DNA of 64,000 nt from Streptomyces sp. NBC_01275. Lineage in GTDB: Bacteria; Actinomycetota; Actinomycetes; Streptomycetales; Streptomycetaceae. Below the pieces are notes generated by a model, which was given only the letters and a program-made list of their open reading frames with translations, had not been told where the DNA came from and did no database searches. Shown here in pieces: positions 1-8,578 of this stretch (the first letter of the stretch is position 1; each line of letters starts with the position of its first letter). The DNA is taken from the NCBI RefSeq assembly GCF_026340655.1, contig NZ_JAPEOZ010000001.1, forward strand, positions 9,114,001-9,178,000, given 5' to 3'. The position numbers were made by a program, and so were the translations under genes.

Positions 1-2
1 TG

Positions 3-863
3 GTCACGGGAGCGGCCGGGATGCTCGGCCGCGACACCGTCGAGGAGCTGACCCGGCGCGGCGCGGACGTGACGGGCCTCGACCACGCCGGCCTGGACGT
101 CGCCCGACCCGACTCGGTGGCCCGGGCGCTGGCCGCGCACCGCCCCGACCTGGTCGTCAACTGCGCCGCCTACACGGCCGTCGACGACGCAGAGAGCGAC
201 GAGGCCCGCGCCCTGCGCGTCAACGGCGACGGCCCCCGGCTGCTCGCCCGCGCCTGCGCCGCCCACGGCGCGCGCCTCGTCCACGTCTCCACCGACTACG
301 TCTTCGACGGCGCCGCCCGCGGCGCCCCCTACCCCGAGGACCATCCCCCGGCCCCCCGCACGGCCTACGGCCGCACCAAGCTCGCCGGCGAGCGAGCCGT
401 CCTCACCGTCCTCCCGCACACGTCCGCGGTCCTGCGCACGGCCTGGCTCTACGGCGTCCACGGCCGCAGTTTCGTGCGCACGATGCTCGACCTGGAGGCC
501 CGCCGCGACACCGTCGACGTCGTCGACGACCAGCGCGGCCAGCCCACCTGGAGCGCGGACGTCGCCGCCCGCATCGCCGACCTCGGGCCGCTCGAAGGCC
601 GGGGCGCGACCGGCGTCTTCCACGCCACCGCGGCCGGTGACGCCACCTGGTACGAGCTGGCCCGCGAGGTGTTCCGCGGCATCGGCGCCGACCCGGACCG
701 GGTACGCCCCACCGGCGGCGACGCCTTCCCCCGCCCCGCGCCCCGCCCGGCGTACAGCGTCCTCGGGCACGCCCGCTGGCGGGAGACCGGTCTGCCGCCG
801 CTGCGGGACTGGCGCACCGCCCTGCACGAAGCCCTGCCGCTGATCCGCAAGGAAGCCCTCTAA
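3..863 (+). CDS. rmlD: dTDP-4-dehydrorhamnose reductase (RmlD), 5' truncated by window
   Basis: This enzyme reduces dTDP-4-keto-L-rhamnose to dTDP-L-rhamnose with NAD(P)H, the last step of the RmlABCD pathway in the cytoplasm. The frame is open from the window edge and reads VTGAAGMLGRD, the NAD(P)-binding TGxxGxxG turn, so the internal ATG at 21 is not the true start and a few N-terminal residues lie outside the window. Further family marks are VVNCAAYTAVDDAE, VSTDYVFDG, and the catalytic YxxxK as AYGRTKLAGE. The visible length of about 286 residues is nearly the full family size. A methyltransferase follows 12 bases downstream on the same strand, and rmlC lies convergent to them, so this is the edge of a deoxysugar or cell-surface glycan cluster. 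RmlA and RmlB are not in the window and may lie to the left. Confidence 0.93.
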   Translation, partial: VTGAAGMLGRDTVEELTRRGADVTGLDHAGLDVARPDSVARALAAHRPDLVVNCAAYTAVDDAESDEARALRVNGDGPRLLARACAAHGARLVHVSTDYVFDGAARGAPYPEDHPPAPRTAYGRTKLAGERAVLTVLPHTSAVLRTAWLYGVHGRSFVRTMLDLEARRDTVDVVDDQRGQPTWSADVAARIADLGPLEGRGATGVFHATAAGDATWYELAREVFRGIGADPDRVRPTGGDAFPRPAPRPAYSVLGHARWRETGLPPLRDWRTALHEALPLIRKEAL

Positions 864-875
864 AGGAGCCCGTCC

Positions 876-1679
876 GTGAAACGCCATGAGTTCCTGCGGG
901 AACTGCACAAGGTCACCGCCAACCGCACCTACCTGGAGATCGGCGTCAACGACGGCCGCAGCCTGCGGCTGTCCCGCGTCCCCAGCATCGCCGTGGACCC
1001 CGCGTTCAAGGTGACCTCGGAGATCCGCTGCGACGTCCACCTGGTGAAGGCCACCAGCGACGACTTCTTCGCCCGCCCCGACCCCCTCGCCCACCTCAGG
1101 GGCGGCCGCAACCCGCTGCGCAACCTCGCCCGCGGCCGCCATCCGCTGGGCCACTGGCGCCGTACGACGCTCGACCTGTCGTTCATCGACGGCATGCACC
1201 TGTTCGAGTACGCGCTGCGCGACTTCGTCAACGTCGAGCGGCACTCCGACTGGGCGAGCGTGATCGTCCTGGACGACATGCTGCCCCGCAGCGTCGACGA
1301 GGCCGCCCGCGACCGCCACACCACCGCCTGGACCGGCGACGTCTACAAGATCACCGAGATCCTCGAACGCCACCGCCCGGACCTCGTCACCGTCCTGGTC
1401 GACACGCAGCCCACCGGCCAGCTCCTCGTCTTCGGCGCGAACCCGCGCAACACCGTGCTGCACGAGAAGTACGAGGAGATCGTCGCCGAGTACGACGTGC
1501 CCGACCCGCAGAAGGTCCCCGAGACGGTCCTGGACCGGGTGCGCACGGTGGACCCGCAGGCCCTGCTGGACGCGGGCTTCTGGCGGCCCCTCGTGCGGGC
1601 CCGCAACCGCGGCCTGAACCGCTCCCGGGGCTGGGAGCCGCTGCGCGGCGCGCTGCAACAGGCACTCCTCAGCCGCTGA
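876..1679 (+). CDS. class I SAM-dependent methyltransferase-like protein (Methyltransf_24 type)
   Basis: The 267-residue cytoplasmic protein carries a SAM-binding motif I as YLEIGVNDGRSL (about residues 19-30) and the downstream DLSFIDGMHLFEYALRD and VIVLDDMLP strands typical of Methyltransf_24 proteins found in sugar and surface-polysaccharide clusters. The acceptor is unknown; a sugar or glycan hydroxyl is the natural guess from the neighbours RmlD, RmlC and a GT2. The GTG start at 876 is preceded by a strong ribosome binding site, aaaggag, at good spacing. The gap to rmlD is only 12 bases, so the two are probably co-transcribed. The C-terminal third (about residues 190-267) is basic and looks family specific. 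Confidence 0.85.
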   Translation: MKRHEFLRELHKVTANRTYLEIGVNDGRSLRLSRVPSIAVDPAFKVTSEIRCDVHLVKATSDDFFARPDPLAHLRGGRNPLRNLARGRHPLGHWRRTTLDLSFIDGMHLFEYALRDFVNVERHSDWASVIVLDDMLPRSVDEAARDRHTTAWTGDVYKITEILERHRPDLVTVLVDTQPTGQLLVFGANPRNTVLHEKYEEIVAEYDVPDPQKVPETVLDRVRTVDPQALLDAGFWRPLVRARNRGLNRSRGWEPLRGALQQALLSR

Positions 1680-1685
1680 CCCCCG

Positions 1686-2285
1686 TCAGCCGCTGACGCG
1701 CAGCCGCGCGTAACGGTCCAGGCAGGAGGCGTACGACGGCAGCAGCCCCGACGCCTCCGCCTCGGCCAGCGACGGCGCCCGCGCGTCCTTCGGGGACAGC
1801 ACCGGCTCCACGCCCCGCGGCCAGGCGATCCCCAGTCCGGGGTCGAGCGGATGCACCGTGTGCTCGCGCTCGGGCGCGTACCCGGTCGAGCACAGGTAGA
1901 CCACGGTGGCGTCGTCGGTCAGGGCCAGGAAGGCGTGGCCGAGCCCCTCGGCGAGGAACACGGCATGCCGGGCGTCGTCGTCCAGCCGGACCGCCACCCA
2001 GCGTCCGAACCCGGGCGAGCCCACCCGCAGGTCGACGGCCACGTCCAGCACCGCGCCCCGCACACAGGTGACGTACTTGGACTGGCCCGGCGGCACGTCG
2101 GCGAAGTGCACCCCGCGCAGCACGCCCCGGCGCGAGACGGAGCAGTTGGCCTGGGCGAGCCCCAGGCCGTGGTCGGCGACCTCGCGCAGCTCCGCCTCGC
2201 GATACCACTCGTGGAAGCTGCCCCGCTCGTCGGGGAACACCTCGGGCTCCAGCACCCAGGCCCCGTCGATCTCCAGCTGCCGCAT
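1686..2285 (-). CDS. rmlC: dTDP-4-dehydrorhamnose 3,5-epimerase family protein (RmlC-like)
   Basis: The 199-residue cupin epimerase has the RmlC hallmarks: IDGAWVLEPEVFPDERGSF near the N-terminus, QANCSVSRRGVLRGVHF around residue 46 with the catalytic His, then KYVTCVRGAVLDVAVDLR and FLAEGLGHAFLAL. RmlC converts dTDP-4-keto-6-deoxyglucose to dTDP-4-keto-L-rhamnose. It starts only 4 bases after the GT2 gene on the minus strand, so it is the second gene of a two-gene transcript, convergent to rmlD. A strict RmlC and a related sugar epimerase (such as EvaD-like) cannot be separated by eye; rmlD nearby favours RmlC. Confidence 0.9.
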   Translation of the reverse strand: MRQLEIDGAWVLEPEVFPDERGSFHEWYREAELREVADHGLGLAQANCSVSRRGVLRGVHFADVPPGQSKYVTCVRGAVLDVAVDLRVGSPGFGRWVAVRLDDDARHAVFLAEGLGHAFLALTDDATVVYLCSTGYAPEREHTVHPLDPGLGIAWPRGVEPVLSPKDARAPSLAEAEASGLLPSYASCLDRYARLRVSG

Positions 2286-2289
2286 GCCG

Positions 2290-4221
2290 TCACTCCCTTC
2301 GTGCCATGATCCTGCCGAGCATCCGGTGCACGGCGCGCCGCGCTCTGCGGGCGAGCCGTCGGGCGCCGCCGGGGCGGGGCGCCGGGACCGGGCGGACGCC
2401 GTCCGCGCCGACGCGCAGGGCGACGGGAAGCGGGTGGAAGCGTGCCCCGTCCCCGTCCGGGGTGAGACAGAGCGCCGTCAGCCAGGTCCGGCCGGTCAGG
2501 TCCCCGACCGGGAGCAGGGCCTCCAGCCGGCCGCCCGGGGAGAGCGCCGCGAACACCTCGCGGGAGCTCCCCGACTTCGCCGCGGTCAGTCGCAGCAGAA
2601 CGTCGGCGGCCTCGGGCACGTACAGGGGCAGGACGGCGCGGATCCGGTCCCCGGCGACGGTGAACTCCCCGGGGGTCAGCCGGCCCAGACCGAGCCGTTT
2701 GCCCGCGCGCCCGACGTCCAGCGCGAGGCCGGCGTGCCGGTCGGTCCAGTACGGGAGCACCACCCGGCCCGCGACGAGCCCGGCGTGCGGGGCGGGCCGG
2801 TCGTGCCGGGGCGCCGGGCCCAGCCGCAGCTCCTTGGTCCAGCCGCCGAGGCCGACGCGGACGTAGACGTCCCACAGGCCGTCGCCGGGCGGGCTGCCGC
2901 TCACGGCCGTCGCGGGGTCCACGGCGGCCGTCGCCCGCAGCACCAGCCGCACCCGGCTGCCGTCGCCGGCCGGCACCGTCTCGCGGACGACCTCCACCGG
3001 CTGGAAGTACTGGGCGGAGCTGGCGCGGTCCCGCAGCAGCAGGTCCGGCACGGCCCGGCCGAACCGGCCCACGGTGTCCTCGCCCAGCCACCGCACCGCC
3101 TCGGCGACGTCCCGTGGCGGCCACTGCGGGGAGCCCCCGGCTGCCGGGAACGTCATCGGCCCGCCGTCGTGGGTGAGTTCGGCGGCGAAGGCGATCCGCA
3201 GCGCGCCGTCGCGCCACTCGACGCCCTCCGGGTCCACGGCGAGCCCGACGCCCGCCTCCCACTCCGCGAACGCGACGACGTCGTCGTAGCGCCCGTCGGC
3301 GGCCAGCGCGGCGACCACCCGCTGGGTGGGCTGGAGCGGCGCGGCCACCCCCGGCCCGAAGCGCTCGACGACGACCCCGTGGATCTCCTCGAACAGCTCC
3401 CTGCGGTAGTCCTCGGGCAGTTTCAGGAAACGTCTGCCGCGCAGCCGCTCGACCATCTCCACGCGCAGCCAGCGCCGGAACAGCCGGTCGCGCACCGGGC
3501 CCGGCTCGGTGTACCGCTCGACGACGTCGAGGGCCTCGCGCAGGTTCTTGAAGTACCCGACCGGGTCGAAGCGCTGGAAGCCGGCGTTCGCGTCGTCGTC
3601 GCGCCGGACGTGGTAGTAGCAGACGTAGTCGCTGAGGACGGCGACGTTGTCCGCGCGCAGATAGGCCTCCGTGACGAAGACATGGTCCTCGAGGCGGCGC
3701 CGGCCCTCGGGGAAGCGCAGGCCGGTGCGGTCCAGGAACGCCCGGCGGACCATCTTGTGCGGGGTGAGGCTGTCGATGAGCGGCGCGTTCTCCACGGTGG
3801 CGCGGGGGCGGTTGGTCCGGAACAGCTCCACCGGCACCGAGCGGCCCCGGCCGGCCATCTTGCCCACGACCACGTCGGCGTCATGGGCGATCCCGTAGGC
3901 GTACATCCGCTCCAGGGCCTCGTCGCCGAGGTGGTCGTCGTTGTCGACGAACATCACGAACTCGCCCCGGGAGGCGTCGATGCCGACGTTGCGGGGCCGG
4001 CCCGACCAGCCGGAGTTCTCCTGGTGGACGACCCGCACCCGGGGGTCCTCGGCGGCGAGCGCGTCGAGGCGGGCCGGGGTGGCGTCCGTGGAGCCGTCGT
4101 CGACGAAGATCACTTCGTACTCGTCCGGCGGCAGCGACTGGCGCAGCAGCGAGGCGATGCAGTCCTCGATGTAGGGACCGGGGTTGTAGACGGGGACGAT
4201 GACGCTGACCTTGACCGGCAT
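2290..4221 (-). CDS. family 2 glycosyltransferase with long C-terminal extension
   Basis: The 643-residue protein begins with a classical GT-A domain: VSVIVPVYNPGPYIEDCIASL at residues 5-25, VIFVDDGSTDATP near 38, and the metal-binding DNDD in FVMFVDNDDHLGD near 92. This domain ends at about residue 230-300. The remaining C-terminal half is not an obvious catalytic domain; it contains beta-rich stretches, as in several actinobacterial GT2 enzymes of cell-surface glycan clusters. It should transfer a sugar from a nucleotide sugar to a surface glycan on the cytoplasmic face. It is the first gene of a transcript with rmlC (4-base gap). The acceptor and the sugar are unknown. Confidence 0.88.
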   Translation of the reverse strand: MPVKVSVIVPVYNPGPYIEDCIASLLRQSLPPDEYEVIFVDDGSTDATPARLDALAAEDPRVRVVHQENSGWSGRPRNVGIDASRGEFVMFVDNDDHLGDEALERMYAYGIAHDADVVVGKMAGRGRSVPVELFRTNRPRATVENAPLIDSLTPHKMVRRAFLDRTGLRFPEGRRRLEDHVFVTEAYLRADNVAVLSDYVCYYHVRRDDDANAGFQRFDPVGYFKNLREALDVVERYTEPGPVRDRLFRRWLRVEMVERLRGRRFLKLPEDYRRELFEEIHGVVVERFGPGVAAPLQPTQRVVAALAADGRYDDVVAFAEWEAGVGLAVDPEGVEWRDGALRIAFAAELTHDGGPMTFPAAGGSPQWPPRDVAEAVRWLGEDTVGRFGRAVPDLLLRDRASSAQYFQPVEVVRETVPAGDGSRVRLVLRATAAVDPATAVSGSPPGDGLWDVYVRVGLGGWTKELRLGPAPRHDRPAPHAGLVAGRVVLPYWTDRHAGLALDVGRAGKRLGLGRLTPGEFTVAGDRIRAVLPLYVPEAADVLLRLTAAKSGSSREVFAALSPGGRLEALLPVGDLTGRTWLTALCLTPDGDGARFHPLPVALRVGADGVRPVPAPRPGGARRLARRARRAVHRMLGRIMARRE

Positions 4222-4358
4222 CGGGCTCCTGGCCCCCCTTTGGGATCTTTGCCGTGTGGCGGGTGCGCCTGGCCCGATGCTAACCCCGCCGTCGGCGGCG
4301 CACCTGTCGTGCCGAGCGGCAGGGGGGGTGCGCGGGGCGGCCGAGGGGCGGGGCCGGT

Positions 4359-4640
4359 GGCAGGGGGGGTGTGTCGGGCGGTGGGGGGAGTGTGCGGGGT
4401 GGCAGGGGGGTGTGTCGGGCGGTGGGGGGAGTGTGCGGGGTGGCAGGGGGGTGTGTCGGGCGGTGGGGGGAGTGTGCGGGGTGGCAGGGGGGTGTGTCGG
4501 GCGGTGGGGGGAGTGTGCGGGGTGGCAGGGGGGTGTGTCGGGCGGTGGGGGGAGTACGCCGGGTGGAAGCGGGATGCGCCGGGTGGCAGGGGGTTGTGTC
4601 GGGCCGTAGGGGGACCGTGTCGGGAGGCAGAAGGGTGCGG
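4359..4640. repeat. G-rich 41-bp tandem repeat filling the 4222-4694 intergenic gap
   Basis: Copies of a 41-bp unit beginning tgtgtcgggcggtgggggga start at 4370, 4411, 4452, 4493 and 4534, so the period is exactly 41. The first four are almost identical. The fifth diverges halfway, and further degenerate pieces run to about 4640. The plus strand is nearly free of A and has many runs of four to seven G, which would favour G-quadruplexes. Because 41 is not a multiple of three and the unit has no stop in several frames, long open frames appear on both strands, but they are low-complexity artefacts. The array lies between the divergent starts of the GT2 gene (minus) and the phosphoesterase (plus). 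Confidence 0.93.
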
Positions 4641-4694
4641 CGCGGCGACCCGCAGGCCGCGCCGGGGCGGGCCGCCCCGCCGTAGGCTGACGCC

Positions 4695-5195
4695 GTGCGT
4701 CTGCTCCTCATGTCCGACACCCATCTGCCCCGGCGCGCCAAGGACCTCCCGCCCCCGCTGCTCGACGCGACGGGGCAGGCCGACGTCGTGATCCACGCCG
4801 GGGACTGGGTCGACACGGCGACGCTCGACCTGCTGGAGAGCCGCAGCGCTCGCCTGATCGGCGTGTACGGCAACAACGACGGCCCCGAGCTGCGCGCCCG
4901 GCTCCCCGAGGTCGCGTACGCCGACCTCGGCGGACTGCGTTTCGGCGTCGTCCACGAGACGGGCCCGGCCCAGGGCCGCGAGGCCCGCTGCGCCGCCCGC
5001 TTCCCCGACCTCGACGTCCTCGTCTTCGGCCACAGCCACATCCCCTGGGACACCACCGCCCCCGGCGGTCTGCGCCTGCTCAACCCCGGCTCCCCGACCG
5101 ACCGCCGTCGCCAGCCGCACTGCACCTACCTGACCGCCACGGCGACCGACGGCAGCCTCACGGACGTACTCCTGCACCGCCTGCCGACCCGCTGA
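4695..5195 (+). CDS. metallophosphoesterase, YfcE/MJ0936 type
   Basis: The 166-residue protein is a small calcineurin-like phosphodiesterase. Metal ligands are visible in order: SDTHLP near residue 7, HAGDWVD near 35, YGNNDG near 58, VVHETG near 80, and FGHSHIP near 112 with NPGSP following. This is the whole family fold without extra domains. YfcE-type enzymes hydrolyse phosphodiesters with Mn2+, but the cellular substrate is unknown. The GTG start at 4695 begins directly at the first beta strand (VRLLLMSDTH). Its 3' end overlaps the convergent xdhC gene by 38 bases. Confidence 0.88.
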   Translation: MRLLLMSDTHLPRRAKDLPPPLLDATGQADVVIHAGDWVDTATLDLLESRSARLIGVYGNNDGPELRARLPEVAYADLGGLRFGVVHETGPAQGREARCAARFPDLDVLVFGHSHIPWDTTAPGGLRLLNPGSPTDRRRQPHCTYLTATATDGSLTDVLLHRLPTR

Positions 5196-6312
5196 GCCCG
5201 CTTCCCGCGGCGGCGTCCGGCCGGTGGATCGCCCCCGTCGCCGCCGTCAGCGGGGCGCCGGTGCCGCCCCAGCGCAGGGCGATGATCTCGGCGGCCACCG
5301 ACACGGCCACCTCCTCCGGAGTACGGGCCCCCAGGTCGAGCCCGACCGGAGAGCGCAGCCGGGACAGCTCGGCGTCCGTGAGCCCGGCCTCGACGAGCCG
5401 CGCGCGGCGGTCGTCGTGGGTACGGCGGCTGCCCATCGCCCCGATGTACGCGGCCGGCCGGCGCAGCGCCTCCTGAAGCAGCGGCACATCGAACTTCGGG
5501 TCGTGGGTGACCACGCAGATCACCGTGCGTTCGTCGGTGTCCGTGCCCCGCAGATAGCGGTGCGGCCAGTCCACGACCACCTCGACGCCGGCCGGGAACC
5601 GGGCGGCCGTGGCGAACGCCGGCCGGGCGTCGCACACAGTGACCCGGTAGCCGAGGAAGTCGCCGATCCGGGCCACCGCGGCCGCGTAGTCGATGGCCCC
5701 GAACACCAGCAAGCGCGGCGGCGGCGCGAACGCCTGCAGGAACACCGAGACCGCGTCCTCGCGCCGCTGTCCGCGCGGCCCGTAGTGCCGTACGCCCGTG
5801 GCGCCGACGGCGAGTCCGCCGCGCGCGTCGGCCGTCACCGCCGCGTCCAGACCCGGCGCGCCCAGGGTGCCGGAGGTCCGCTCCGGCCAGACCGCGAGCG
5901 TCGCCCCGTGCGGTGCGGGTCCGTCGGTCACCGTCGCCACGGTCACCGGCTCGCCCGCGGCGACCGCCTCGGCGACCTGCCCGAAGGAGGGATCGAGGCC
6001 GGGGGACACGGGACGCACCAGCAGCGTGATCTCACCGCCGCACGTCAGCCCCACCGCGAACGCGTCCTCGTCGCTGTAGCCGAAGGTCTCCAGCCGCGCC
6101 CGTCCGCTCGCTGCGACCTCCCGGGCCAGCTCGAACACCGCGCCCTCCACACAGCCCCCCGACACACTGCCGACGACCTCGCCGTCCGGCCCCACCGCCA
6201 TGGCCGCGCCCGGACCGCGCGGCGCGCTGCCGCCGACGGCGACCACGGTCGCGAGCCCGAACGGCGCACCGGCCGCGTACCAGCCGGCGAGCGCCGGGAG
6301 AAGGTCACGCAC
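5158..6312 (-). CDS. xdhC: XdhC/CoxI family molybdoenzyme maturation protein
   Basis: The 384-residue protein joins an N-terminal CoxI-type domain (about residues 10-80, with SVSGGCVEGAVFELA) to a C-terminal Rossmann-like XdhC domain (about residues 200-345, with LLVFGAIDYAAAVARIGDFLGY, CVVTHDPKFDVPLL and YIGAMGSRRTHDDR). XdhC proteins bind molybdenum cofactor and promote its sulfuration and insertion into xanthine dehydrogenase-type enzymes. No molybdenum hydroxylase subunit is in the window, so the partner must be elsewhere. The upstream region carries five 13-bp tandem repeats. The 3' end overlaps the phosphoesterase gene. Confidence 0.9.
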   Translation of the reverse strand: MRDLLPALAGWYAAGAPFGLATVVAVGGSAPRGPGAAMAVGPDGEVVGSVSGGCVEGAVFELAREVAASGRARLETFGYSDEDAFAVGLTCGGEITLLVRPVSPGLDPSFGQVAEAVAAGEPVTVATVTDGPAPHGATLAVWPERTSGTLGAPGLDAAVTADARGGLAVGATGVRHYGPRGQRREDAVSVFLQAFAPPPRLLVFGAIDYAAAVARIGDFLGYRVTVCDARPAFATAARFPAGVEVVVDWPHRYLRGTDTDERTVICVVTHDPKFDVPLLQEALRRPAAYIGAMGSRRTHDDRRARLVEAGLTDAELSRLRSPVGLDLGARTPEEVAVSVAAEIIALRWGGTGAPLTAATGAIHRPDAAAGSGLSGSAGGAGVRP

Positions 6313-6373
6313 GGTCCGCTCCCTTCCGGTCGCCGGAGATCGACCGTCCTGGCCGACCGTCCGGGTCGGCAGA

Positions 6374-6438
6374 CCTGATCGGCAGACCTGATCTACGGGC
6401 CTGATCGACGTGCCTGATCGACGTGCCTGATCTACGGG
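6374..6438. repeat. five tandem 13-bp repeats upstream of xdhC
   Basis: Units start at 6374, 6387, 6400, 6413 and 6426, each beginning cctgatc and each exactly 13 bases. The second and fifth are identical (cctgatctacggg), and the third and fourth are identical (cctgatcgacgtg). They lie 62 to 126 bases upstream of the xdhC start, on the upstream side of that minus-strand gene. The rest of the 6313-6647 gap shows only the GH5 promoter region. The array could be an iteron-like protein binding site or neutral slippage. Confidence 0.9.
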
Positions 6439-6592
6439 CCTCTTCGCACGTTAATCCGTCGCCGCCCGGCCCGCCGCTCTGCTGCCCGGCGACACGGAGA
6501 GTGACTCGGCTGCACCGCAAGGAGCGCCTGTTGAAGGTGACGGGCCGAGTGAACACGTGAGGTGAACCACTGAGACGGAAAAGATGAAACTT

Positions 6593-6643
6593 ACTCATGA
6601 GTCACGTGGTATTGACTGAGTCCGGAAATCGCCAGACTGTAGT
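6593..6643 (+). promoter_or_regulatory. possible promoter and palindrome before the GH5 gene
   Basis: A 10-bp perfect palindrome, actcatgagt, sits at 6593-6602. A TTGACT element follows at 6612-6617 and a TGTAGT element at 6638-6643. The 20-base spacing is longer than ideal. Transcription would begin at or next to the ATG at 6648, so a leaderless mRNA is possible, which would explain why no ribosome binding site is visible. Confidence 0.35.
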
Positions 6644-6647
6644 GGAC

Positions 6648-8510
6648 ATGCCGAATTTCCGGGCTCGTCTGCTCGCTGTTCTGGTCGTCCTCTGCGGACT
6701 CTGCGGGTTCTTGACTGCGGCGAGCGCGCCGTCCGTCGCCGCCGCCGCCTTCACCGACTCCCTCTCCTTCGACGGCACCCCCCTCACCGTGTCCGGCGGC
6801 CGTTTCGTCGACGCGGGCGGCCGCGAGGTCGTGCTGCGCGGCTACAACGTCTCCGGCGAGACCAAACTGGCCGAGAACAGCGGCCTGCCCTTCGCCTCGG
6901 TCGCCGACGCCAAGAAGTCGGCGACCGCCCTGCGCGCCCTCGGCGGCGGCAACTCTGTCCGCTTCCTGCTCTCCTGGGCCTACGCCGAACCGGTGAAGGG
7001 CCAGGTCGACACCGCCTACCTGGCCGCGGCGACCGCACAGATGCGCGCCTTCCTCGACGCGGGCATCCGGGTCTACCCCGACTTCCACCAGGACCTCTAC
7101 TCCCGCTACCTGTTCAACTCGGGCAGCTGGTACACCGGCGACGGCGCCCCCGCGTGGGCGGTGGCACTGGGCGGCTACTCCGCCGAGTCCTGCGGCATCT
7201 GCTTCGTCTGGGGGCAGAACATCACCCAGAACGGCGCGGTGAAGGCCGCCCAGTACGACTTCTGGCACAACAACTACGGCCTCCAGGACTACTTCCTCGC
7301 CACGGCCCAGAAGACCATGGCGTACATCAAGGCCAACCTCACCACCGAGGAGTTCAACGGCGTCCTGGGCTTCGACCCCTACAACGAGCCCTACGCCGGC
7401 ACCTACGACTCCGGCCAGGCCAGCCGCACCTGGGAACAGAACCTGCTGTGGCCCTTCTACGTGAAGTTCCGGGCCCGTATGGACGCGGCCGGCTGGACCG
7501 ACAAGCCCGCCTTGGTCGAGCCGAACCTCTTCTGGAACGGCAACGTCAGCAAGGAGGAGGGAGGCCTGCTCGACGCGGGCACCCTCGGCTCCCGGTACGT
7601 CTTCAACACCCACTTCTACGACCAGAAGGCCATCTCCGGCATCCTGATGTGGGGCAACGCCGCGGACGGCCAGTACGTCAGTGACTTCGGCACCGTCCGC
7701 GACCGGGCCTCGGCGGCCGGGACGACGGCGATCGTCAGCGAGTTCGGTCATCCCCTGAACGGCAGCACCGCCGGCAAGGCGCCGACCGTGCTGAAGGCGA
7801 TGTACCAGGCCCTCGACTCCCGGGTGAAGGGCGCGAGTTGGTGGTCGACGCCCGCTGCCTCGGGCCCGGTCCTGTCCGGTTCGCAGTGGCAGTGGGACAT
7901 CTACAACGGCCGCCACCACGAGTTGATGAACGGCAACGCCGACAAGGTGCAGACCTCCGGCGACGGCTGGAACGACGAGGACCTCTCCGCCGTACGCCTC
8001 GACGACAGCGGCACGGCGACGCTCCGTCAGGACGCCCGTCTCCTCGACCGGATCTACCCGTCCGCCACCGCCGGCACGACCGTCGCCTTCACCTACGAGG
8101 ACCGCTCCCGCGACGGCTCCACCACCCTCACCTGGAACCCGGTGCCCAGCACCCTGCCCAACACCGCCCAGCTCGTCGGCTCCGGGCAGTACAGCGTGCT
8201 GGTGTGGCGCTCCAACGGCGCCACCGCGCCCACCGAGCTCCATCTGCCCGCGTCCTTCCCGACCGCCTCGACCACGGTCGTCTCCGACCTCGGCACGGTC
8301 TACGGCCCCCCGGCCTACACGACCTCCACGAAGATCGCCGCGGCCGCTGAACCGGGCGGCACGGGCAGCCGTCGGCTGTTGCTCAGCACGACGGACTCCG
8401 GTGCGGTGCACTACGCGCTGGTGACCAACGGCGCGACCTCCCCGTCCGCGACCCTGCTGGCCGCGGCCCGCAGCGAGCTGGCGGCGTGGGTGGCCTCGAA
8501 GGTGGGCTGA
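6648..8510 (+). CDS. secreted GH5 glycosidase, endoglycoceramidase-like
   Basis: From the ATG at 6648 the protein is 620 residues and opens with a clear signal peptide (NFRARLLAVLVVLCGLCGF, ending near AAA at about residue 34). The catalytic module shows the endoglycoceramidase hallmark PDFHQDLYSRY, the acid/base Glu in GFDPYNEP (about residue 247) and the nucleophile Glu in VSEFGHP (about residue 365). A beta-sandwich-like C-terminal part follows (about residues 450-600). Endoglycoceramidases release whole glycans from glycosphingolipids; related bacterial GH5 enzymes act on other glycosides, so the lipid substrate is not certain. An in-frame ATG at 6597 would add 17 residues before the signal peptide and fits poorly. 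The gene is monocistronic, with a strong hairpin downstream. Confidence 0.88.
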   Translation: MPNFRARLLAVLVVLCGLCGFLTAASAPSVAAAAFTDSLSFDGTPLTVSGGRFVDAGGREVVLRGYNVSGETKLAENSGLPFASVADAKKSATALRALGGGNSVRFLLSWAYAEPVKGQVDTAYLAAATAQMRAFLDAGIRVYPDFHQDLYSRYLFNSGSWYTGDGAPAWAVALGGYSAESCGICFVWGQNITQNGAVKAAQYDFWHNNYGLQDYFLATAQKTMAYIKANLTTEEFNGVLGFDPYNEPYAGTYDSGQASRTWEQNLLWPFYVKFRARMDAAGWTDKPALVEPNLFWNGNVSKEEGGLLDAGTLGSRYVFNTHFYDQKAISGILMWGNAADGQYVSDFGTVRDRASAAGTTAIVSEFGHPLNGSTAGKAPTVLKAMYQALDSRVKGASWWSTPAASGPVLSGSQWQWDIYNGRHHELMNGNADKVQTSGDGWNDEDLSAVRLDDSGTATLRQDARLLDRIYPSATAGTTVAFTYEDRSRDGSTTLTWNPVPSTLPNTAQLVGSGQYSVLVWRSNGATAPTELHLPASFPTASTTVVSDLGTVYGPPAYTTSTKIAAAAEPGGTGSRRLLLSTTDSGAVHYALVTNGATSPSATLLAAARSELAAWVASKVG

Positions 8511-8529
8511 CCGGCCGGAAGCAGAGAAA

Positions 8530-8562
8530 GGTGGGCGGCGGGCTCCTTGCCCGCCACCCACC
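8530..8562. terminator. hairpin between convergent genes
   Basis: A 13-bp stem with a single mismatch (ggtgggcggcggg pairing with cccgccacccacc) closes a 7-base loop. It lies in the 68-base gap between the GH5 stop and the stop of the minus-strand beta-propeller gene, so it can serve both directions. There is no T-run, as is common for Streptomyces. Confidence 0.75.
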
Positions 8563-8578
8563 GTCGGTTCGGCCCCCG

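Noticed and set aside
4222..4694. Short repetitive frames within the 41-bp repeat on both strands
   Set aside because: They encode only low-complexity repeats created by the array, with no start signal.
1906..4791. A 961-codon plus-strand frame
   Set aside because: It covers the RmlC and GT2 genes on the other strand and ends in the 41-bp repeat; no family motifs appear.
6591..8561. A 656-codon minus-strand frame across the GH5 gene
   Set aside because: The plus strand has the GH5 catalytic motifs and a signal peptide; the minus frame is Gly/Arg/Val-rich filler.
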